This document shows, one piece after another, positions 10,219-64,000 of a DNA stretch of 64,000 nt (the stretch's first letter is position 1; each line of letters begins with the position of its first letter). The notes below the pieces were generated by a model. It was not told the DNA's origin and did no database searches. It saw nothing but the letters and a program-made list of their open reading frames with translations. The stretch lies in NCBI GenBank assembly GCA_034508935.3, contig CM067445.1:23019322-23083321 (forward strand), written 5' to 3'. The DNA comes from Berghia stephanieae (lineage: Eukaryota > Mollusca > Gastropoda > Nudibranchia > Aeolidiidae). A program made the position numbers and the translations under genes.

Positions 10219-10754
10219 GTGTTTATTAAGGATTTACTGGGAATTCATTAAATGAAAGCTATTTATGATGCTTTTGACAGATGTACTTGCAATAAATTTT
10301 TATTGAACATGTATTCATAATTGTTAAATAATCAATTTATTTTTTCATTATGTTTTTATTTATTAAATTCTTTTTTGTTGGACTGGTATGACTGATGCAA
10401 TGGAATTAAATTCAGAGGTGTCAATTGTTTTTATTAAGAAAATGACACTATTTTTAACGTAAAAATGGTGCTAATTCAGAAAAAAAGAAAATTTCTTTTT
10501 TTTGTGTGGTCAAGTTGCCGTTTTCCTTGTATAAATATGAGGTTAAGTGTACTTACTGTGTATAACACAGTGTACCGTGTTAAATTTTGATGCTCATGAA
10601 GTGGGGACTGCGCTCTATTACACTTTTTTCTGTCTTTCTTTTCTTTTTATTTTGTGAAATTACAAATTTTTACCTCCCATTTCTGATTCTTAAGCTTGGC
10701 ATCCCTCAAAATTGTACGGGTGATGCTTATTTTTCTTATCTAAAAATGTTTATA
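9951..10754. other. No gene seen; (GT)n microsatellite
   Basis: Right flank of the viral insertion. A (GT)n tract occupies about 10158-10214; the rest is AT-rich with no recognised feature. Confidence 0.6.
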
Positions 10755-10944
10755 AAGGGTTTTACGGCGCTTGCAACGGATTTAAGTCATTTCAACACCA
10801 GTGAAAAGGCAGAAAATAGGATAGTAAAAAAAAGTACTGTATAGATTTTTTTAAAGCTCACTAGAATAAGTAAGACAATGGGGAATATGCTTGTGCCAGG
10901 ATGATACAGTTAGATAATCTCAAAATAAGTACACTGATAGCGTG

Positions 10945-11080
10945 TTCTTCCTTTTTCTTGGGTACTTTAATTGTAATTCTATAACTTTTTACTAGATCCC
11001 ATTTTCTTCCTTTTTACTGACGCTCATATGACCTTACATTTGTTGCAAGCGCCTTGAAACCCTTAAGAACAAACAAATAC
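10945..11080 (-). repeat. Inverted partial copy of repeat family B
   Basis: The reverse complement reads AAGGCGCTTGCAACAAATGT, then a GTCATATGAGCGTCAGTAAAAA stretch, matching the start of the family. It faces the partial direct copy at about 10755-10905, forming an imperfect inverted pair. Confidence 0.7.
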
Positions 11081-11230
11081 CTTTCTCTTTCATGAACGAA
11101 TTATGGGTTTTTAGAAAAATTAATCACAACTTTTTGCAAAATTTTTGCAATTTTTTTTCAAATTTTGCTGTTTTTTAGCTTGCAAAATATGGGATTTTTT
11201 TCCCCAAAAAACCGCCATGTCAGTATAGTA

Positions 11231-11290
11231 CAGTGCAGCCCACTTACAATGACATCCATTATAGGGATATCCTCTCTGTAACGATGTAGT
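11231..11290. mobile_element. Possible left end of a pogo/Tigger-like DNA transposon
   Basis: Preceded by TA, the sequence begins CAGTGCAGCCCACTTACAAT, resembling the terminal repeat of the pogo-like element at 37085-37884 (CAGTGCAAGCCCTGCATAAT). No matching right end was found, so it is a fragment at best. Confidence 0.35.
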
Positions 11291-14276
11291 GTCTAATTCC
11301 TGACTATATATCATTAGTAATAAAAAAAAAAATTACAAAGTACACAACTAATAAATATAATAGCACATAGAGAGATGAGTTATAAGGAAAAAAAAAATAT
11401 CATCTCTCTCAAAAAGTATGATACACATGCATATCTCCCTCCCAGCAAATGATCCCTGCCAGGACTAGGAAAAAATCGAGCAATGCCAATCCAGATCAAA
11501 GACAGAAACATGAAAAGGGAAAACAGATATGGGGGATAGAAAACATGTGACCTTTTTACCAACCTTGACCACCATATTTATGTCCATGACATATTACATA
11601 TATTATTTAATCGTGAAATAGAATAATTCAGACTTCAAAGGTAGAGGAAAGCATTAATGATATTAAAAATTGAAACTCCAGTCATAAATAACATTTTGAC
11701 ACAATAAAAGTTGAAAGCTCAACCAAACCCTGGTGGTAATGCAGTATCCATATTGCATTGTATTCATTTTGTTTGTTTTTAGGGTTTTTACAGTGCTTGT
11801 AATCCGGCCAGGGTCAGGACAAAACTAAGTAATCTCATTCCAAGACAAAAACAGAGCAATTGGAAAACTGATACAGGGGATAGAGGACACAGCAAGTACC
11901 TCTCTGCCCTCTATGGGAGAAACAAAAATAATACAGTGCAAAACAGAGCTGATTTACAAGACAAAAAATATCTCCCAAAACTATTCATTTGACAGCTTCC
12001 CTCTCAACATGGTATCCGGCCAGTGTCAGGACAACACCATGTAATGTCATTCCCAAGACAGAAAGCACTCAGGCCTTAAAGATTGTTTTGTTTTGTTTTT
12101 AAGGGTTTTACGGGCGATTACAACACATTAAGGTTATATCAGCACCAGTAAAAAGGAAGAAAATGGGATAGTAAAAAGTTCTAGACTTACAATTAAAGTC
12201 CCCAAGAAAAAGGGGAATTAGATCAAATAGAGAACAGATGTAGATTCCAAGATCACATTATCACTCAATGTACTTAGATTGAGATCACCTAAATGTCTCA
12301 TCCAGACACAAGCACAGGTCCCCGCTAATAAAAAAAAATAACAGTACAGAAGAGAGATAATGTACAAGGAAAAATATATCTCCCAAAATATATACTATAC
12401 ATTCGACTGTTTACCTCCCAGCGAAGAACTCCGATCAGGGTCAGGACAAAACCAAGTAATCCCATTCCAAAACAAAGACAAAGCAAATTGAAAAACAGAT
12501 ACAGGGGGATAGAAGTCATAACAAGTACCTACCTGCCTACTATGAGAGGTCGTGAACCCCACCCAGCCTTAAAGCTTCATCCAGACACAAGCACAGGATC
12601 CCATCAAGAGGAACACACTCAAATGTTTACAAACCATCATTAAAAAAAAAACACATACACACTAAGATAATGCATAACAGAGAGGTGATTCACAAGGGAA
12701 AAAATATCACCTTGCAAAACTAGCACTTTAACTGTTTCCCTCTCAGCCAAGACTCCGGGAAGGGCGCGTACAAAACCAAGTACTCTGATTTCAAGACAAA
12801 GACAGAAAGCAACTCAGATAGGGGGATAGAAGACATAGCAATAGCAAGTGATCTCCTGCCACCATGGGAGGTCAAGAGACCTCACCCAAAACGTGACATG
12901 GGAGGTCAAGAGACCCCACCCAGAGATCACAAAAGATACAGTAAGACAGGGGGACTGGTTCAAATAGGGAACAAAAGATTCCAAAAGCAATTCACTGATG
13001 CGCCTGTTTTGACATTAGCTAATAATATAGTCCCATCAAGGCACAAGGGATCCCCAGGACATGGGCAGTCAGAAAGCAACATGAAAGGCAAAACACACAA
13101 GAGGATAGAAGACATAGCAAGAATGACCTGCTCACCATTAGAGTCGGGAGACCAAAAGACCCCATCCAACATCTAGCATTGATAACAATGTTTTTTTTGT
13201 TTGTTTTTAAGGGTTTTACGGCGCTTGCAACACATTTAGGTCATATCTGCGCCAGGAAAAAGGGAGAATATGGGATATTAAAATGTTATAGAATTACAAT
13301 AAAAACACCCAGGAAAAGGTAATGACAAAGGAGAATGGTACATTTAGGGAATTGGTGTAGATTCCAAGAGCATACCATCAATGTACTTAGTTTGAGATCA
13401 CCTAAAAGTCTCATCCAGACACGGGCACAGGTCCCCACTAAGAGGAATACACTCAAATGCTTATATTATAAATTCAAACCAACAAATATAATAATACATA
13501 ATAGAGAGATGATTTACAAGGAAAAAATATCATCTCCCAAAACAATAACTATACATTTGACTGCTTCCCTCTCAGACCGGGTATCCGGCAAGGGCCAGGA
13601 CAAATGTTTCTTTTTGGTTTTAGTTTAAGGGTTTTACGGCGCTTGCAACACATTTAGTTTATATCAGCGCCAGTAAAAAGGAAGAAAATGGGATAGTCGA
13701 AAGTTCTAGAATTAATTAAAGCACTCAAGAGAGAGTAAGACAAAGGGGAATTGGGAACAAATAGGGATCAGATGTAGATTCCAAGAGCATACCATCAATG
13801 TACTAAGTCTGATATCACCTATAAGTCTCACCCAGACACAAGTACAAGATCCAACAAAGAGGAATACACTCAAATGCTTACATTTCATTATACATTAAAA
13901 ATAACAAATACAATAATACATAACAGAGATGATTTACAAGGAAAAAAATATAATCTACCAAAACAATAACTATGCATTTGACTGTTTCCCTCCAGTCAAG
14001 GACTCCGGCCAGGGTCGGGACAAAACCAAGCAATCTCATACCAAGACAGACAGAAAGCATGTTGGAAAACAGATATGAGGGGATAAAAGACACGGTGAGT
14101 ACCTCCCTGCCCACTGTGGAGGTAGGGAACCCCACCCAGGGCCAGGACAAAACCAAGTAATCTCATTCCAAGACAAAGACAGAAAGCAAGTTGGAAAACA
14201 GATATAGGGGGATAGAAGACAAAGTCAGTACCTCCCTGCCCACTATGGGAGGTCAGGAACCACACCCAGCAATGAC

Positions 14277-14557
14277 ATCAATCATGAACGAATAAAAAAC
14301 AAACAAAAAAAAATCCAACAAAACAATCAACAAATATCTCTTCATTTTTATTCTATGGTCATATCAATATCATTCTATGGCGGGATGATATTCCAAAGAG
14401 AAAAAAAAAAGGAACAAAAACATTTTAAAAAAAAGAAAAGAAGATATTTCATAATTATACAGTATAAGTACTATAAAATATCAAATAAATAGGGTATGAT
14501 AATTTGATGGCCTTGGGATTTCCTTGCCATTGCCACCTTTCAGACCGAAATCAGACC

Positions 14558-14600
<43 letters not shown>

Positions 14601-16254
14601 AGGTCGGGGGTCATCTATCAATAAAAATGATAAATAATATTTTCATAATATCTCAATAAAAAATTACAAATCATGGAAAATAATGAAATTTAACCTTTAA
14701 TATGTGGGTATATTTTTAAGTCCTATTCTCCAAAACCATGTGCCACTATATGGACCTGGTTAAGTGTTATTCTATTCATGTTCACCCTTCTGTTTCCAAT
14801 AAAACAAACATCATGTAACACTCATCAATAAGAATACTTATATGACATATCAACGATTATCTAAGACAAAAAAGATTAGCTAGTTCTACTACAGTCAAAA
14901 CTTTTGGGAAGCAGTCCATTTTTCCCCCCAAACTTAATGCAATCGCAATAAAATTCTAATTTTGAAAAAAAAAAATAATGGAAATCAAATTTTCTGAGAA
15001 TTATTTACAATCTGTTCTACAGAGGATTGTGCCAACATATGAACTTCGCTAAATTTTGTCCAAATAATCCTCATGTTTCTAATACAGCAAACATTATGTA
15101 ACACTCATCAAATATATTTCAACAATCATGATGACTAAAAGATACTCTAGCTAATTCTAACGCAGTCAAAATATTGAATGGTGCCCAATACTTTCCAATC
15201 TTAAATGTAATCGCAACAAGCCTAAGTTACTTGATGCTTATTCAATTCACATTCACACAGGCAAGGTATAAAATGAAGAGAAAGAGATACAATTTTCTAT
15301 ACAAATTATCATGAACTTCTTTATTGAGCGCATGAGAATTAAAAAGATTTCTCTCTCTCATGTAAACGCTTGATGATAATGATGTACAATAAACTAATCC
15401 ATTAAACCCCCAGTTTACATTAACAAAAAAATAATAATAATTACAAATGTTATGATAAATATATTGAATGTTCTCAGTTATCCTTATTTATAACAAATCA
15501 CATTAAAGTAGTATCAATTAAAGATATTCATTGAAGGAATGAGAAGAAAAAAAAAGGATGATTTATGCAAACGAATTGAAAAGATAACCATACACGGTGT
15601 AAAATGACACATCGCCTAAGATCTAGTGTGACCCCTTACTATCTTTGGAATGCAATGTATACAACTTCCGTACTGTGAACATCTATTTCCCCTGAGCAAC
15701 ATTCCCATGATTATAATCCCCAAATCAAATACTTTGACTGTAGGTGTTTTCAGATTGATAAAAGACTATTGATGAAAAAAGTCATCTTAAAAAAAACAAA
15801 AAAAATAAAACAAAACAAAGTGAATAAACGAAATGGAAATGCCTTGGAAAAAATAAATGCCGTGAATACACTTCAAACCTCAAGTTCCAGGTTTCCTATT
15901 TTAAAATTCTTCACTCATCTTCTCATTTGATAGTGAGAAAATGTATTAAATCTGTGAACATAACTTCTTCATAAACAAAAAGAAAGACATACGGACATAA
16001 GTAATTTATTACACTTTATCAGAATGGAATGTACACTGTACATAAAATCTGTAGAAAAAAGAAAATGCAATTGTAATAGAAGATCATCATTCTTTCATTG
16101 ACGACAAAGGACACAGTGATAAAATAAAAAGAATTTCAACACAAACTTTTGCTGTCAATGAAAAGAAAGTCATGAAATATAAATTACTGGATAATGAAAA
16201 GAAATAAATAGGATGTCACTTTTGTCATTTCCTTGAAACCATTATAGCGTTGAA
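14277..16254. other. No gene seen; long poly-G tract
   Basis: AT-rich DNA with a T-then-G homopolymer tract near 14559-14600. It may include distal NECAP 3' UTR, as NECAP is transcribed towards it, but no decisive poly-A signal could be chosen. No repeat family or coding signal was recognised. Confidence 0.5.
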
Positions 16255-16785
16255 GACGTAGTTTTGGTTTAGTATCTTTCGCTCGGAACACATTTAAGTC
16301 ATATCAGCATCAGTAAAAAGGAAGAAAATTGGATAGTAAAAACATTCCAGTTGTACAATTAAAAGGACTTGAGGAAAAAGTAAGACATAGAGGAAATGTT
16401 TCAAATAGGGAACAGGTGTAGATTCCAAGAGCACACTATCAGTGTACTTAGTTTGAGATCATCTATAAGTTTCACCCAGACACAATCACAAGATCCGACT
16501 AAGAGGAATACACTCAAATGTTTACAAATCATATGTTAGAAAAAAAATAATAATAACAGTACATAACAGAGAGGGGATTTACAAGGAAAAAAAAAATCAT
16601 CTCCCAAAACAATAACTATACATTCGACTGATTCCCTCTGCGACTCGCCAGGACAAAACCAAGTAATCTCATTCCAAGCCAAAGACAAAAAGCAATTGGA
16701 AAACAGATATAGGGGGATAGAAGACACAGCAAGTACCTCCCTGCCCACTAGGGGAAGTCGGGAACCCCATCCAGCCATAAAAGAT
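16255..16785 (+). repeat. Repeat family B, near-complete single copy
   Basis: An isolated copy beginning near TTTCGCTCGGAACACATTTA and ending with the ACCTCCCTGCCCACTAGGGG segment. Its first bases have diverged. It gives the best estimate of unit length, about 520 bp. Confidence 0.75.
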
Positions 16786-18477
16786 TATAAAATTATGTTT
16801 AGAGGTGGTAAACTGATAAATTTTCTGCATTCACAGTAGCACATTATCAGTTCATCCATTGGATATAAAAAAGAATTTGCACAGATGTACATCATGTACA
16901 CCAGAAGCAAAAAAGCACAAAAATCTGCGCAGTCTTATAGTCTAAATTTTACTTAAAAGGTCTACTACAAAACTCAAATTGTTAACACAATGCCATCAAC
17001 AATGTTGTAGGTGGCTGCCGGAAATAAATCAGCATTCCGAAATTAAAAAAAAAAAACTTTTTAAAAAGATTGTGACAACAGCTACATCCTATCAATGACA
17101 TAATTCAATTTCTTCAATTTCAGAGGCTTCACATCAGATAAAGAACAAAATTACATGTTTCTACAAAAAAAAAAAAGAAAGGATTGCCCAAAATCTCAAA
17201 CATCATTGTCTTGTTTCAAGAGTTGAAGAAATAATAGTATTTTGAAAAGATTCCAACAAAGTTAACTGTCACATGATAAAAAATGAAAAAAGAATCAGTT
17301 GTTTTGTATTTTTTTCTTTTTTTTTTTTTAGTATTTTATTTAGTTTTTAAAAATGTATTTTGTTGTTGTTGTTGTTGATTTTAATAAAAATAAAAAACAA
17401 ACAAAACAATAAAAATATGTATAAAGCTGAGATGCAAGATATCCACCACATCTCAATTCTACATCAAGTATGCTGCAGATTTTTCTGAATAAATGAAAAT
17501 AAAACAATATGAAAACTAATCCAATGATGAATTAAAAATAAAGATTTTCACAAGATTTCCCTGATATATCAGTCGAATAATCCAAAGCTGAAGAGAATAT
17601 AAAAATATTTCATCCAAATTTGGCCCCTAAAAAATATGTAAATCGGATTTTACTTGTGTTGATTAGAATTGGGTCTGTATGTAATCAGTAAAAGCTTTAA
17701 TTTTTGCTTAAACCTCACTAGGAAAATTTAAATCTTTAGAATTGATAAATAAAAACTATTATTCATGTGTAATATGTGCATGCATTCCACGCACAAAAAA
17801 CAAAAAAAACATAGAATCAGTCACAACAATTAAATATATTCCAGAAAGAAATAAAATATAAATTAGTTAACATATCATATATACAGAAACAGTATAAACC
17901 CATATTATGTTCAATGAAAACAAACATCCCGCTCCTCCAATCATTCATATTTATTCATTTCTTAATCTCGGACACTTCAAACACATCCAGCAGTATCAAT
18001 TAATTAGTTCTTATCAACTAAAATTCAGTTACAATTCAATGACAAGGAAACAGTGAAAATGGAAAATAAAGTGAACAGCTTTTTAAAGATCTCTAAACGA
18101 CTATGGCTTCATGGGGCAGAGTTCAAATTCTGAAGTTAAACACACACAAAAAAAGAGAGTGGACGATCTATCCTTTTTATTTTCGACTGCTGAAAGGAAC
18201 ATTTTTGATTTTATTGTCCTCTCAGGCTTTACTTTTAAATTTCAAAATGATTTAAACTAAAGACACAATCATAGTAAAAGCTGGATGAAAATTGTTATTT
18301 CCATGGTGTCATTGAATAATAACCATAAAGGTCCTATTACTAAATTGAAATGATAATATTCAAAGCAACACTTACAGAGAATGAAAAAAAAAAAGGTTTA
18401 AAAATAAACCCATTGCACATTTCATGACACAAAAATAAATGAGAAGACTTTAACACAGACTGAAGCATACACGGACA
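16786..18477. other. No gene seen; possible NECAP 3' UTR
   Basis: Immediately downstream of the NECAP stop codon in its direction of transcription. It is AT-rich with many A tracts and no coding exon. Part of it must be NECAP 3' UTR, but the end cannot be placed. Confidence 0.5.
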
Positions 18478-31647
<13,170 letters not shown>

Positions 31648-32363
31648 GATTATTTGCAAATGATCTGGGTGTTTTAAAAATTCAGAATGCCTCTTCACCA
31701 TCAAGAGAAAAACATTTAAAAGAAAAAAAAGCTATTCATGAAGCAAAAGTATTTGAAAAAATATGTTTTGGAAAAAAATGTGAAAACAATAGATACAATG
31801 TCTATATTTATTCTTATATATTTGTCAGTTTATTTATTTTGTTTCTTTCTTTCGTCGGTAATATGATTATATTTTTAATTTATCAAATAATACTCTCTAC
31901 TAAATTTTTAACATTAAAAAAATTTACAACAAAAGATAAATCCATTTATTATACTTTCTTCAAAAACCAAAAATATTTTAATACTGTTTTTAATCCAAAC
32001 TTTAATAAAACTAAATATTGTTTTAAATTTTACTATCTAATACTCTATCACTAGGTTACAGAGTATTGTTGTTTGGTTGTTATGTTATGGCCGCTATGGT
32101 TCGTGCAGCTGAATGAACTGAATAAATTTGTCATTTCTATCACCCGGAAACAAGATTGCTTTGTTTTTCAAAATGTTTCATTGCGTGAATGCGTTATAGC
32201 ACAAACTCGTTATTTTTGCAAATGTATGGAGATATTAAATTCTCTCTAAACTGTTTACTCTATACATTGTAAATAGACGTGGGGGATTACCGCTGATCCC
32301 CGCCGCGGTTGATCTGCTTACGAGGATTTAGAAATTAAACGGGATTAAACTATAGTTTGCACA
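31648..32363. promoter_or_regulatory. Shared head-to-head promoter interval, NECAP and FHAD1-like
   Basis: The 716 bp between the two start codons must contain both 5' UTRs and the start sites of both genes if no 5' non-coding exons exist. The FHAD1-proximal 100 bp are more GC- and CpG-rich (near 32280-32330). No clear TATA box, Initiator or known ciliary (X-box) motif could be named. Confidence 0.5.

Positions 32364-64000
<31,637 letters not shown>

Larger units (their letters stand above)
10755..14276 (+). repeat. Cluster of interspersed repeat family B, at least seven copies
   Basis: A repeat of roughly 500 bp recurs here. It starts with GGGTTTTACGGCGCTTGCAA, continues through a stretch ending AAAGGAAGAAAATGGGATAG, a middle segment AGATTCCAAGAGCA, and ends near AGTACCTCCCTGCCCACTAT. 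Starts are visible near 10755 (partial), 12098, 13205 and 13625. Body or 3' parts are near 11350-11570, 11795-11925, 11930-12080, 12570-12880 and 13990-14276, the last with its final ~110 bp duplicated in tandem. More copies are at 16255-16785 and 20030-20330. There is no box A/B or transposase, and the open frames differ between copies, so this is non-coding mobile or satellite-like DNA of unknown class. Confidence 0.8.

Noticed and set aside
12898-14265. Short membrane-like or basic frames in the repeat B cluster
   Set aside because: They lie in repeat copies, change between copies and have no splice or start context.

Overview
The window is genomic DNA from an animal, most likely a lophotrochozoan and plausibly a mollusc. 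The evidence is spliced genes with GT-AG introns of up to 7.5 kb, conserved animal proteins, AT-rich introns full of trinucleotide microsatellites and G/C homopolymer runs, tRNA-derived SINEs, CR1/RTE-like LINE debris and several DNA-transposon families. The phylum is an inference; no species can be named from the sequence.

Three host genes can be read. (1) A two-exon CXorf38/DUF4559-like gene on + (coding 4146-6939) ends in a possible CaaX prenylation box. (2) A complete eight-exon NECAP gene, an endocytic adaptor of clathrin vesicles, lies on - (31647 down to 18478) and encodes 282 residues. (3) An FHAD1-like gene on + (from 32364 past the window end) has an N-terminal FHA domain, a Pro/Gln-rich linker and a long coiled coil. 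Nineteen exons and about 770 codons are visible. NECAP and FHAD1 are head to head, with 716 bp between their start codons.

Layout: 0-2.7 kb LINE fragment and simple repeats; 2.7-4.0 kb non-autonomous MULE-like transposon, copy 1; 4.1-6.9 kb CXorf38-like gene; 7.1-7.5 kb LINE remnant; 7.9-9.95 kb endogenous CRESS-DNA virus with Rep-like and capsid parts in opposite orientation and a recognisable origin hairpin; 10.7-14.3 kb cluster of one interspersed repeat family (further copies at 16.3 and 20.0 kb); 14.3-18.5 kb no recognisable gene, possibly partly NECAP 3' UTR; 18.5-31.6 kb NECAP, whose first intron holds pogo-like, hAT-like and MULE-like (copy 2) elements; 32.4-64 kb FHAD1-like gene. The FHAD1 introns hold a mariner, a pogo-like element, an RTE-like LINE end, four copies of one SINE family, a 4.3-kb tandem array of a tRNA-like unit flanked by a 13-bp direct repeat, a 56-bp minisatellite and a 2.1-kb palindrome with about 0.9-kb arms.

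The most unusual items are the viral insertion that keeps its origin hairpin and iterons, the paired MULE-like elements with hairpin-array ends and two opposed tRNA-like modules, the target-site-flanked tandem array, and the large intronic palindrome. Coordinates and splice sites were read by eye; phases were checked across every exon junction of NECAP and FHAD1.
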